From assembly GCA_947475165.1 (NCBI GenBank), contig CANJLD010000009.1:1-64000 (forward strand): DNA of 64,000 bases, written 5' to 3'. Below the pieces are notes generated by a model. It did no database searches and was not told the DNA's origin. It was given only the letters and a program-made list of their open reading frames with translations. Below, piece by piece: positions 34,234-42,644 of this stretch. How positions within the stretch are numbered: the stretch's first letter is position 1; the number at the start of each line of letters is the position of its first letter. The stretch is from Bacteroidota bacterium (GTDB lineage: Bacteria; Bacteroidota; Bacteroidia; Chitinophagales; LD1). The position numbers were made by a program, and so were the translations under genes.

Positions 34234-35721
34234 TTACTTCTGAAACGGGACTTTGAAACTGCTAATGGTCTTGTTGTCTTCATCAACGATACTCAACTCC
34301 ACATAGTCGCTTCCTACAATTCGCACTTTGCCAAAACCGTTTTTACATTCTTTGGTAGTTATGCCTATTCCTCCTTGGTTCCAGATTCTTTTAAATCGGT
34401 AAAGTCCGAAGCCGTTGCCAATTAGTTTGATGTATTTAGCTAGTTCAGTAGTAGATACACTCAGACCGCTGGCGTTCATTTCAGGAAAGCCGGCATTCGT
34501 TCCATCATCCATAACACAGTGGTGTGTGTCGCCACTAATTACCACAATGTTTTTGATGTTGTTCTGCTTTACAAAATTCAGAAAGTCGTTGCGCTCGTAC
34601 GGGAAACCCGCCCAGTAATGCCCGAAGCCGCTGGCGAGGTGAAAGCCATACCATTCTTTATAATGCAGTTTCTGAATTTTTACACCTGCCTGAATTAATT
34701 TTTCGCAGGCACCATTAAGCGGCACACCGCTTACAATAAATTTCCAATCAGCATCCGAATTTTTAATCGCGGTTTTCAGCCAGTCCATTTGTTTTTTACC
34801 AAAGAGTGCGATAGAAGAATCAGGTGCAAAATACCACCGGTGTCTTTTGGCGTTGTATTTAAACACATCGCCATCAGGGTGGTCTTTGCAACTGTTGCGG
34901 TCGATGACAAAAAACTCCGAATTGCCGAATTTGAAGGAATGAAAAATTCCTTCGCTTGTATCCGGCAAATCGTAGTGCGGAAAATAATCGGCATAGCCCT
35001 TAATTACATTGCTGCGCCACAAAGGCGGAAAAGTATCAGCCGGCATGGTGTAAGTTATTTTGCCGTGTTCGCGTTTCGAAACTAAATCGTTGGTGCAATA
35101 TCTTCCGGCACTTGCGCCTACATAATCATCATCGTCATATATGTAATCTATTGGCACGTTGTAGAGCATCTGTTTCATTACTTTTTCGTTATAGCGTCTG
35201 CGATAACTTGAGTCTATTCCTTCTTGCGTGGCGGCATAATTACGCGCAATCATATAATCGGGGTAAGTAAAATCGCCTGTATGCATTAAAAAGTAAGGGT
35301 CGTTTTTAGGCATTGCCTCAAACACTTTCATGTTTTCGGTTTCCTGACAGCTACCGGTTACAAAACTGAAATCGCCTTTGACACCTTCTGCGGGAAAAGT
35401 TTTGAACGACCCCTTAGTAGTATCGTATTTGCCATTAACTTCTACTTTAAGTATGTATTTGGTATCGGGGTTTAAATCCGTTAGCTGTATTACCACCGAA
35501 TTATCGCTCTGGGTGGTTGTTTCCCCAAATCTTATATGAAAATTATTAGAAACAGCATAAGGATGACAAGTAACAGAAACTTGTGCGGGCGATACGGTTC
35601 GCAAATAAACCTTGCACGAAGAAGAAGTAACCGCGCCCATCACCGGGCCGTGCGTAATGTTCTGTGCAACTACAGGCAAAGAGTAAACTGCGAGTAACAA
35701 GCACAAAAAGGCGTAATGCAT
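34234..35721 (-). CDS. PhoD-like alkaline phosphatase/phosphodiesterase
   Basis: 495 residues from the ATG at 35721, chosen because it gives a signal peptide (MHYAFLCLLLAVYSLPVVAQ); an ATG at 35760 overlaps the previous gene and is made of heptamer repeats. An N-terminal FN3-like domain (to about 105) precedes the PhoD catalytic domain: FVTGSC, HTGDFTYPDY, YDDDDYVG (the metal-binding DD region) and ISGDTHHCVMDDG. The enzyme is probably a periplasmic or surface phosphomonoesterase or diesterase needing Ca and Fe in this family. It follows the TonB receptor on the same strand. Confidence 0.85.
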   Translation of the reverse strand: MHYAFLCLLLAVYSLPVVAQNITHGPVMGAVTSSSCKVYLRTVSPAQVSVTCHPYAVSNNFHIRFGETTTQSDNSVVIQLTDLNPDTKYILKVEVNGKYDTTKGSFKTFPAEGVKGDFSFVTGSCQETENMKVFEAMPKNDPYFLMHTGDFTYPDYMIARNYAATQEGIDSSYRRRYNEKVMKQMLYNVPIDYIYDDDDYVGASAGRYCTNDLVSKREHGKITYTMPADTFPPLWRSNVIKGYADYFPHYDLPDTSEGIFHSFKFGNSEFFVIDRNSCKDHPDGDVFKYNAKRHRWYFAPDSSIALFGKKQMDWLKTAIKNSDADWKFIVSGVPLNGACEKLIQAGVKIQKLHYKEWYGFHLASGFGHYWAGFPYERNDFLNFVKQNNIKNIVVISGDTHHCVMDDGTNAGFPEMNASGLSVSTTELAKYIKLIGNGFGLYRFKRIWNQGGIGITTKECKNGFGKVRIVGSDYVELSIVDEDNKTISSFKVPFQK

Positions 35722-35724
35722 TTT

Positions 35725-35755
35725 CTGCCGTCTGCGGTCTGCGGTCTGTGGTCTG
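35725..35755 (+). repeat. heptamer tandem repeat CTGNNGT
   Basis: Four units of 7 bp (CTGCCGT, CTGCGGT twice, CTGTGGT). It lies between the stop of the TonB receptor gene and the better PhoD start. A related heptamer (CTGTTGT) occurs at 42499-42530. Confidence 0.75.
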
Positions 35756-35759
35756 TTCA

Positions 35760-38126
35760 TTAAAAATTATATCTGAACTGCAATGTATAGTTCCGCAACG
35801 GTTCAGGCTTGCCCGGCCGCAGTGAGTAAAAATGATTGGTTACATTCTTTACAATAAAGCCCATGCCGAAGTGTTCGTTTATTTTTATTCCCGCCCGTAA
35901 GTCCATAAAAAAATCGCCCTTAATGTGCGTATTAATGTATTTGTCAACGGCATTGATATCACCGAAAATTGTATTGGCAATTACTCTATAAAAACCGGGA
36001 ACCACTTCAGGTATACTTCCATAATTGAAAGTTGCACCTACATAACATTTCCAATAAGTAATTTCCAAATCGGTACGGAACAAATGCCGGATGCGGTAAG
36101 CAAGAATGCGCGAAGTATCATTAGTAGAAACACGTTGCCCATTGAATTTAAATACATCGCGAATAAAATCGGTTGTTTTGTAATGGGTAGAATCGGTGTT
36201 TTTATCTTTGCGGCTTGGATAGTTATACGAATAGCCTCCGGAAATCTGTAAGCCCACCGGTCCTATTTTCCCTACGGTCATTAAACCTATTTCATAACCT
36301 GCAATACGGGCATTTTCAATATTGATAGGTTTTGCACCAATAATAGTTCCGTTGCCCGGGAATGGAAATTCGAGTGAATCAGGAAAAATTTTGTTTCCGT
36401 TTGGATAATAATTGGGCCAAACGCTTACTACATACTCTATATAGTTTTTATACTCTTGCCAGAAAAACGAAGCATCAATAAACGCTTTCCAGTCGCGTAT
36501 CTGAAAACCCTGCTTAATTCCCACTTCAAAGCTCCAGCTGGTTTCGGCTTTTAAAGTATCGTTTGGAATAATAAGTACGGTGCCTACAAAAGGTTGAGCA
36601 ATATATTTTTCGGCAATGGTGGGCACCCGGTAGCCTTGCCCCCACGAAGCGCGAATAAAAGTTGCTTTGGCTGCCTGAATATTTATACCTGAACGAAACA
36701 CCGGTTTGGTAGTTATAATCTGCGAATCAACTCCCGAAACTTCATAACGCACACCTGCTTGTAATGAAAGAATTTTATAGTTGAACTCTGCCTGCGTATA
36801 AATTGCTGCACTGAAATTAATGTGGTTGTTCTTATACAAATTACTTTTTGACACGCCTACACTAAAAGGCAAACCGGCAGTAACAATGAACATATCTTTT
36901 CTGAACCGGTATTGATATTGCTCATCTACATTTATAGAATGACTGGTCGCATCAATGTCCACACCATCACCTCTACGCCAAATAGCCATGTAGCGCATGT
37001 TCAGTTTAAAGTTGTGTCCCTTATCGTTGCCGTAAGCCAAGTGCGGGTCAATCAAAAATTTCTGGTGCTTATCGTCCGAAGCATTTGCCGGAACCATTGC
37101 CAGCGAATCAAGGTCTTTTGAAATAAAGAACAGTTCGTTGCGCTCTACAAAAGCCTGCGCGTTTATCCCGTAACTAAGCCCGGGAGTTTTCTGAGAAATG
37201 TATCGGGTTTTCACAAACGGGCTAAAGCGGAAACCACTATTGCGTTGGAGATAATTTCTATCGTAATAAATATTTCCACCGCAAACAAATTGCAAATTTC
37301 CGATTCTCCGCTGGTGATTTACGTTTACCGAACCAAAAAACGGAGGAACAGTTCCCCACCATTTTCTGCGCAGGTCGCTCGGATTATCGTACACGCCCAC
37401 ATTCGTTTCAATTTCTGTTTTGGGTTCGCTTTCGCTTGGCCACTCGGTAATTACGTTCACTACACCATTAAGTGCAGATGAACCATACACCACCGATGAT
37501 GCGCCTTTTACAATCTCTACCTGTTTAACATTAGCTAGGGGAACCATTTTGCTTTGCACTTCTCCACGGTCAGCACTGGTAAGCGAAAGTCCATCACTTA
37601 GCACAGCCGTACGTGTTCCTACCCCGTACGAAAATGAACTTCCGCCTCTTATGGAAATAGAGCCGTCTTGCACCAACACACCGTTTGCTTTACTTATTAC
37701 ATCACCTAAATCGTTAGCGTTTGTGTTCTTAATTTGACTCTTTGATACTACCTCGGTTGACACCGTTTCTTTAGCTGCATTTTTTCTGTACTGGCTTACC
37801 GTTACCACCTGTGCAATTTGGAAAACCGATGGTTTCATTAAAACTTCTATTTCAAGTTTCTCTCCTTCTTTAAGCGACACCGGTCGTTTATCGCTTTTGT
37901 AACCGATATAGGAAATGGTTATATCATGTTCGCCTGCCGGAATACTCAATGTGAATTTTCCGGCAGCATCGCTAAACCCGCCTCTTGATTTATCGAATTT
38001 GATGGTGGCACCGCCCAGCGGATCTTTGGTTTCCGCATCCAGAATTTTGCCGGTAATAGTGGCGTTTTGCGCAGTTGAAAAATGAAAGAGAAGAATACTG
38101 AAAACCGAAATGTAAAATTTATTCAT
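35760..38126 (-). CDS. TonB-dependent outer-membrane receptor
   Basis: 788 residues: signal peptide to about residue 19 (FHFSTAQ), carboxypeptidase-regulatory-like domain (ATITGKILDAETKDPLGGATIKF..GFSDAAGKFTLSIPAGEHDITISYIGYK, about 21-95), plug domain (KSQIKNTNANDLGDVISKANGVLV..RGGSSFSYGVGTRTAVLSDG, about 125-230) and a beta-barrel ending in the aromatic YTLQFRYNF. It imports a scarce ligand using TonB energy. There is no SusD partner, so a metal-complex or vitamin ligand is more likely than a glycan. The neighbour PhoD gene would fit phosphate- or metal-related physiology, an inference only. Confidence 0.92.
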   Translation of the reverse strand: MNKFYISVFSILLFHFSTAQNATITGKILDAETKDPLGGATIKFDKSRGGFSDAAGKFTLSIPAGEHDITISYIGYKSDKRPVSLKEGEKLEIEVLMKPSVFQIAQVVTVSQYRKNAAKETVSTEVVSKSQIKNTNANDLGDVISKANGVLVQDGSISIRGGSSFSYGVGTRTAVLSDGLSLTSADRGEVQSKMVPLANVKQVEIVKGASSVVYGSSALNGVVNVITEWPSESEPKTEIETNVGVYDNPSDLRRKWWGTVPPFFGSVNVNHQRRIGNLQFVCGGNIYYDRNYLQRNSGFRFSPFVKTRYISQKTPGLSYGINAQAFVERNELFFISKDLDSLAMVPANASDDKHQKFLIDPHLAYGNDKGHNFKLNMRYMAIWRRGDGVDIDATSHSINVDEQYQYRFRKDMFIVTAGLPFSVGVSKSNLYKNNHINFSAAIYTQAEFNYKILSLQAGVRYEVSGVDSQIITTKPVFRSGINIQAAKATFIRASWGQGYRVPTIAEKYIAQPFVGTVLIIPNDTLKAETSWSFEVGIKQGFQIRDWKAFIDASFFWQEYKNYIEYVVSVWPNYYPNGNKIFPDSLEFPFPGNGTIIGAKPINIENARIAGYEIGLMTVGKIGPVGLQISGGYSYNYPSRKDKNTDSTHYKTTDFIRDVFKFNGQRVSTNDTSRILAYRIRHLFRTDLEITYWKCYVGATFNYGSIPEVVPGFYRVIANTIFGDINAVDKYINTHIKGDFFMDLRAGIKINEHFGMGFIVKNVTNHFYSLRPGKPEPLRNYTLQFRYNF

Positions 38127-38184
38127 GCTTAAATGTTAGATTGTGAGTGGATGGTCTATTCAAAAATAATTTTGTTTCGCACTG

Positions 38185-38979
38185 TTAAGGCAAATCTTCT
38201 TCTTCTACTTTTAGCCAGGTTGCCGGGAATTTTAAATCTTTAAACCAAATTAATTTCCATTCACCGTTATTGTATTCCAGCGCGGTCATGTTCTCCACCC
38301 AGTCGCCACTGTTTAAATACATCACGTTGCCGCGTTCGGTTTTAATTTCTTTAATGCAGGGAATATGTGTGTGACCGTTAATTACAAAATCGTAGCCTTC
38401 ATCTAATGCAATTTCAGCGGCAGTCAATTCATAGTTGCTTAATTTTTTTATGCCTTGCTTGGTAGCCACTTTAACCTGTTGCGAGAAAGAAGATTTTTCT
38501 CTGCCAAAAAGTTCAAGCAGAAGATTCACCAGTTTGTTGATGAGAATTAAAATTTCGTAACCGGTGGTGCCAAGTTTTGCCAACCAACGTGAGCCTTGCA
38601 TGGTTACGTCAAAAATATCTCCGTGAAAAAACCAATGCTGTTTGCCATCCATACTTAAAACCACTTTATCTTCCAGTTCAAGATTGCCGAGTTTTAAGCC
38701 GGAATACCTGCGCAGCATTTCATCGTGGTTACCGGTAAGGCAATACACCTTTACTCCCTCCGAAACAAATTTAAAAATGCGTTCAATTACTTTTGTGTGC
38801 GATTTGGGAAAGTAGTACGAGCGGAACTGCCAGATGTCAATTAAATCGCCATTGATGATGAGCGTTTCAGGGTCAATACTCGCCAAATATTTATTCAACT
38901 CTTTGGCTTTGCATCCAATAAAACCAAGGTGCACATCGCTGATGACAGCCACTTTTACTTTTCGTTTTACATCAGCCAT
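38185..38979 (-). CDS. LpxH-like UDP-2,3-diacylglucosamine diphosphatase family
   Basis: 264 residues with all five metallophosphoesterase motifs: ISDVHLG, NGDLIDIW, GNHDE, HGDIFD and NGHTHIP. A helical insert near residues 135-180 separates the last two. This layout is that of LpxH/LpxH2-type enzymes, which cleave UDP-2,3-diacylglucosamine to lipid X in lipid A synthesis, peripheral to the inner membrane. It could also be a paralogue with another pyrophosphate substrate; no lpx genes are nearby. Confidence 0.82.
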   Translation of the reverse strand: MADVKRKVKVAVISDVHLGFIGCKAKELNKYLASIDPETLIINGDLIDIWQFRSYYFPKSHTKVIERIFKFVSEGVKVYCLTGNHDEMLRRYSGLKLGNLELEDKVVLSMDGKQHWFFHGDIFDVTMQGSRWLAKLGTTGYEILILINKLVNLLLELFGREKSSFSQQVKVATKQGIKKLSNYELTAAEIALDEGYDFVINGHTHIPCIKEIKTERGNVMYLNSGDWVENMTALEYNNGEWKLIWFKDLKFPATWLKVEEEDLP

Positions 38980-39017
38980 AAGCGGTTCAAATTTCGCAAT
39001 GCCATGTTAACGGAAAG

Positions 39018-40211
39018 TTATTCTTTGATGAGACCCAAGTTCATTTTATCTGGCGCTGAAAAACTATCAATTCGTGCTAATTCTCCATTCGGAAACTGCA
39101 CATGGTAATCTGTCCAACCGGTGGTGCCTGCACGGGCATCGGCTTTATAATAATCGGTAGAAATAATTTGCGCTCCGCTCATAAATGCATTATTCATATC
39201 AGAGTAATCGCCCACTCGCGCTTGCGTGGTTCCGTCATCGGCACGGGTTCTTACAATGTAGCCTTGCTGAACGCGGTTTTGAATTTGAGTTACCTGCGCG
39301 GAGTTATTCATAATTACAAAAGCAGCCTCCGGTGTGCCGGGATTTGAATAAACAAACATAGCGCGACCTTGAAGCGAAGGGTGTCCTACTGTATACAAAT
39401 CTTCTGCCGCACCCTGCATAATAAAAACAACTTTGTTTCTTGCCTGAGCCAGTGTAGGCCAGTTGCCTGCAAGTGCTGCGGCTTCAAGCGTAGAATAAGT
39501 GCCGCGAACATTATCCGGTGTAATTACTTTGTTCAACGCATCGCCAAAAATCGATTTTATTTCTTCATCCATTTTATTGCACGCATCCGCATCAAAAGGA
39601 ACTGCTACAGTTAAACCCGGCACGGTTGGCAATGTGCCTCCAACTGTTTCTTCTTTAGTTTCTATATTGATAAAAACGGGAAGGTGATTGGGATGCGAAA
39701 CACTCCAGTTATAAACAGCAGTAAGTGCCTGCTTAAAGGTGTAGTAATTGGTGTTAAAATCGAAATCGGGTATGTGCACTACCTTAAATCCGGGCTGCTT
39801 TAGTTCTTCGATATGCGATTCGATTTTACTGCCTTGCGCAATTAAAGAAAAGCCCTGCCGGTTATAAAATTGTCCGCCAAGCGGGTCGTTATAAAAATCA
39901 ATTTCTAATCCGCGAACATTATAGTCGCTCATCTGCTGTTCAATAGGCAGATGCGTGTAATCAATTCCTGTAGGGCTATAGCTAGATGGAAGAATACCAA
40001 GCGAATCTGCTTTGCTCATCCAGGCAAAAATACTGGAGTCGGTTTTTAAATGGTAGCTGTTGTGGCTGGCAATAATCTGAATCTGGTTCAACTTCAAACT
40101 ATCGGTTGGTCCGTTGTCGTAAACAATGGGAAGGTTTTTGTCTTTGGTTTCTTTTTTACATGAAGCAACGAGCAAACAACAAAGGGCAAAAGGCAAAGCA
40201 TAACGTTTCAT
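39018..40211 (-). CDS. PI-PLC-like phosphodiesterase lipoprotein
   Basis: 397 residues with a lipoprotein signal (LCCLLVASC then KKET). The TIM-barrel start IIASHNSYHLK with the catalytic-type His, RGLEIDFYND (metal ligands) and FKVVHIPDFDFNTNYYTF match the Ca-dependent phosphatidylinositol-specific phospholipase C1-like family. It is expected at the outer-membrane or periplasmic face. The substrate in bacteria is unclear. Confidence 0.78.
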   Translation of the reverse strand: MKRYALPFALCCLLVASCKKETKDKNLPIVYDNGPTDSLKLNQIQIIASHNSYHLKTDSSIFAWMSKADSLGILPSSYSPTGIDYTHLPIEQQMSDYNVRGLEIDFYNDPLGGQFYNRQGFSLIAQGSKIESHIEELKQPGFKVVHIPDFDFNTNYYTFKQALTAVYNWSVSHPNHLPVFINIETKEETVGGTLPTVPGLTVAVPFDADACNKMDEEIKSIFGDALNKVITPDNVRGTYSTLEAAALAGNWPTLAQARNKVVFIMQGAAEDLYTVGHPSLQGRAMFVYSNPGTPEAAFVIMNNSAQVTQIQNRVQQGYIVRTRADDGTTQARVGDYSDMNNAFMSGAQIISTDYYKADARAGTTGWTDYHVQFPNGELARIDSFSAPDKMNLGLIKE

Positions 40212-40275
40212 TAACTTTTATTTTACATGAAAGTAATGAAAGATGTGAAACGGAAAAGAAATTAGAAAAGAGAAA

Positions 40276-41325
40276 TTATTTCTTCTTAACGGTAACCGGC
40301 TTGCGCATGCCGGTGAGTGTTCCAATCTCTTCTCCAATACCGATAAAAGTGCGGTAGTTGAGCGGAAATTCTAACAGCACATGCAACATACTTAAGAAGT
40401 AAAGCACCATCAAGCCGGTTTTGTAATTATAGACGTATAACACCACCGAAGTTATCCAGATGGCGATTACACCTGCCAATTGTTTCTTGGGCACTTCATG
40501 CCATTTAATGACTTGTGTTTTTGAAAACCAGTTAAGGTAGTGGTAAGTATATGCAAAGGCGATAAAGCGCATTATACCTAAACCTACAGCGGAACTGAAA
40601 ACCGTTTCGCGGGTAAATTCTCCGAGCTTGAACAAATCCATTACTGCTTTGTTGAGTTGAATAAAGCCGCTGTCCATCAATGCCTTTTCGGCATAGGCGG
40701 TAATTTTATAAAACGAAATATTGGGATGAAAAACAAAGAAGCTGACAGCGCAAGCGGTAAACACAAAGAGTGATGCAATTCCTGTTTTGCTTTTGTTTTT
40801 TAATGCGCCATATAAAATGAACAAGCCGGTGAAAATGAAAACGTGAATAAGTGTGGGAAGAAAAATACCGAATAGAAAAATAAATGGATCGCTCTTACTT
40901 AATGCCGCTCCTACAAAAACAGCCGCAGCAAAAAATATGATTTTATAAAACATATCCTTAAACAGCACCATTGCCAATGCCATTACAAACGCAAGAAATA
41001 TCATTACCGTAATAGTATCGAATATGCCCTCTCCAAAAGTGTCGATAAGGAAATTATGGAACGGAGCAACTAATGCCGTATGACTATAAGTAGAAGCTAT
41101 GGATAAAACAGTAAGTGGAATACAGAATATCACCAGCCAGTAGTAATCTTTTTTACCGGTGGCAAAATAATCGCGCTTGTGTAGCCAGCCTATTTCGGTT
41201 AGATAATGCAGCGGACCCAGCACCGCATACGAAAACAAAAATAACTCGAAAGGAACTACGAAAGCTGCCACGCATGAAAAAAGCATGAGTGCAATGTTGG
41301 CGAGGTCGATGGTTTTTGTGTTCAT
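40276..41325 (-). CDS. polytopic membrane protein of unknown function
   Basis: 349 residues with about nine membrane helices. The N-terminal region has FSYAVLGPLHYLTEIGWLHKRDYF, a pattern I associate with a Bacteroidota membrane family having conserved His near the membrane face; a second His occurs in TYHYLNWFSKTQVIKWHEVP. Conserved intramembrane His suggests metal or cofactor binding, as in carotenoid-cleaving Brp/Blh proteins, but I cannot assign it. The ATG is 1 nt past the ybaB stop, so the genes are co-translated. Confidence 0.6.
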   Translation of the reverse strand: MNTKTIDLANIALMLFSCVAAFVVPFELFLFSYAVLGPLHYLTEIGWLHKRDYFATGKKDYYWLVIFCIPLTVLSIASTYSHTALVAPFHNFLIDTFGEGIFDTITVMIFLAFVMALAMVLFKDMFYKIIFFAAAVFVGAALSKSDPFIFLFGIFLPTLIHVFIFTGLFILYGALKNKSKTGIASLFVFTACAVSFFVFHPNISFYKITAYAEKALMDSGFIQLNKAVMDLFKLGEFTRETVFSSAVGLGIMRFIAFAYTYHYLNWFSKTQVIKWHEVPKKQLAGVIAIWITSVVLYVYNYKTGLMVLYFLSMLHVLLEFPLNYRTFIGIGEEIGTLTGMRKPVTVKKK

Positions 41326-41326
41326 G

Positions 41327-41614
41327 TTAGCCGGTTAGTCCTGGAATTTTAGGCATGGCTCCCATCATTTCGCTTTGCATTAATTTATCTGCCTGCTCCA
41401 TTGCTTCGTTTACGGCAGTTTGTATTTTTCCTTCCAACGCAAGCTTATCATCCTGCTTTAAAATTTCGATGTTCTTGATTTTGCGGTTGCCCGAAACAGA
41501 AACCTTCACGTAATCATTTTCAGAAACTACTTCGATAGTATCGAGACGTTTTTTTGTCTCTTCCATTTTTTCCTGAAGTTCTTTCAGTTGTTTCATTTGG
41601 TCTAAGAAGCCCAT
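41327..41614 (-). CDS. ybaB: YbaB/EbfC-family nucleoid-associated protein
   Basis: 95 residues. Starts MGFLDQMKQLKELQEKMEET (helical arm), then the beta hairpin VKVSVSGNRKIKNIEI and a second helix ending in Met-rich KLMQSEMMGAMPKIPG. The protein forms a tweezer-like DNA-binding dimer. In many bacteria it sits with dnaX and recR; here it is between yajQ and a membrane gene. Confidence 0.9.
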   Translation of the reverse strand: MGFLDQMKQLKELQEKMEETKKRLDTIEVVSENDYVKVSVSGNRKIKNIEILKQDDKLALEGKIQTAVNEAMEQADKLMQSEMMGAMPKIPGLTG

Positions 41615-41661
41615 GGTGGAATGTTGAGTTTAGAATTTTGAATGCTGAATGAAAATACAAT

Positions 41662-42153
41662 TTAGCTTTTCATGTTATCAAATTGGAGAGGAAAACCGTA
41701 ATCGCCTTTGCGAAGGAATGCCATCACCTCTTGCAGGTCGTCAATTTTTTTACCGGTTACGCGGATGATGTTATCCATTTGCGCTGCCTGTACTTTCAAG
41801 CCGGTGTCTTTAATGGCTTTTGCAATCTTCTTCATCACGTCTTTATCTAATCCGTTTTTCAGTTTAATATCTTTCTTAATCATAGGCCCTGACGGATAGT
41901 GCTCTTTACTTACATCAAAACTGCGGGCATCTAAGCCCTGCTTTAAACCGCGACTGATAATAATATCAATGGCAGCACCCAGGCGCATTTCATTTTCTGT
42001 AGTAATAAGAAGAGTCAAATCTTTCTTATTCAAATCTATTTCGGTTTTAGAGCCGTGAAAATCATACCGGTTCACAATTTCTTTCCGTGCCACATTAATA
42101 GCATTCTCTACTACTTGCGCATCTACTTTGCTTACAACATCAAAACTTGGCAT
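41662..42153 (-). CDS. yajQ: YajQ-family nucleotide-binding protein
   Basis: 163 residues, full length. Family marks: N-terminal MPSFDVVSKVDAQVVENAIN, the NRYDFHGSK core, GLDARSFDVS and the end DLQEVMAFLRKGDYGFPLQFDN. YajQ proteins have two ferredoxin-like folds; some bind cyclic di-GMP. It starts 3 nt after the preceding small exported gene. Confidence 0.95.
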   Translation of the reverse strand: MPSFDVVSKVDAQVVENAINVARKEIVNRYDFHGSKTEIDLNKKDLTLLITTENEMRLGAAIDIIISRGLKQGLDARSFDVSKEHYPSGPMIKKDIKLKNGLDKDVMKKIAKAIKDTGLKVQAAQMDNIIRVTGKKIDDLQEVMAFLRKGDYGFPLQFDNMKS

Positions 42154-42156
42154 TGG

Positions 42157-42552
42157 TTATTGTTTTATCTGCCCTTTAAAAAACGAATTGCCCTGCGCAT
42201 TTATCAGGTTCACATACTCTTTTCCGTTTAGCTGAAAAACAACATAGCCGGTTGAGTCGCCCAGAAAGTAATTGCCCGAAACAAATTCGCGTCCGTTTAC
42301 TAACCACATCATATTTCCGGCAAGCGGTGCTTTTGTTTTTGCTGCTGTTTTATTTTCAAAAAGATTGTTGAACAGTTTTACGTTTCTGCCATCTAAACTC
42401 ATACTTCCGCCTTTGCCCTGATACATAACTATATCCATACTGGTAGTAGAGTCGTGCATGGTGAGGTAAGTTTTTGCGGGAAGCGGCTGCTGGGCTTTGC
42501 AGACAACGGACAACAGACAACAGACAACGGAAAAGACAAAGTGTTTCTTCAT
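42157..42552 (-). CDS. small exported protein; signal peptide encoded by heptamer repeats
   Basis: 131 residues. The signal peptide core VFSVVCCLLSVVC is encoded by a 7-bp tandem repeat (CTGTTGT, four units at 42499-42530). The mature part is beta-rich (DSTTSMDIVMYQGKGGSMSLDGRNVKLF, MMWLVNGREFVSGNYFL) with no family recognised. It is first gene of a likely operon with yajQ, ybaB and the membrane gene. The -7 box is 7 nt upstream of the ATG. Confidence 0.65.
   Translation of the reverse strand: MKKHFVFSVVCCLLSVVCKAQQPLPAKTYLTMHDSTTSMDIVMYQGKGGSMSLDGRNVKLFNNLFENKTAAKTKAPLAGNMMWLVNGREFVSGNYFLGDSTGYVVFQLNGKEYVNLINAQGNSFFKGQIKQ
42499..42530 (-). repeat. heptamer tandem repeat CTGTTGT inside a signal-peptide coding region
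   Basis: Minus strand: CTGTTGT, CTGTTGT, CCGTTGT plus partial ends. Seven is not a multiple of three, so gain or loss of one unit would shift the frame of the gene. Related to the CTGCGGT repeat at 35725-35755. Confidence 0.7.
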
Positions 42553-42559
42553 ACAGCTT

Positions 42560-42567
42560 CAAAAATA
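42560..42567 (-). promoter_or_regulatory. candidate -7 box, 7 nt before the ATG
   Basis: Minus-strand TATTTTTG, an exact TAnnTTTG match, 7 nt before the ATG at 42552. Confidence 0.45.
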
Positions 42568-42590
42568 GTTTTTGTATTTAATCTGTTTAA

Positions 42591-42610
42591 CCTGCCTGCC
42601 GGTAGGCAGG
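42591..42610. repeat. short GC-rich palindrome
   Basis: CCTGCCT and AGGCAGG pair around GCCGGT. It lies in the divergent region before the GH3 gene. CCTGCCTGCCGG-type palindromes are scattered in many Bacteroidota intergenic regions, from general knowledge. Confidence 0.55.
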
Positions 42611-42644
42611 TCTGTGGCGGGCATATTTGTTTATTTTGGCTTAC

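Noticed and set aside
35722-35760. Upstream ATG of the PhoD-like gene
   Set aside because: The extra 13 residues come from heptamer repeats, overlap the previous stop, and would place charged residues before the signal peptide.
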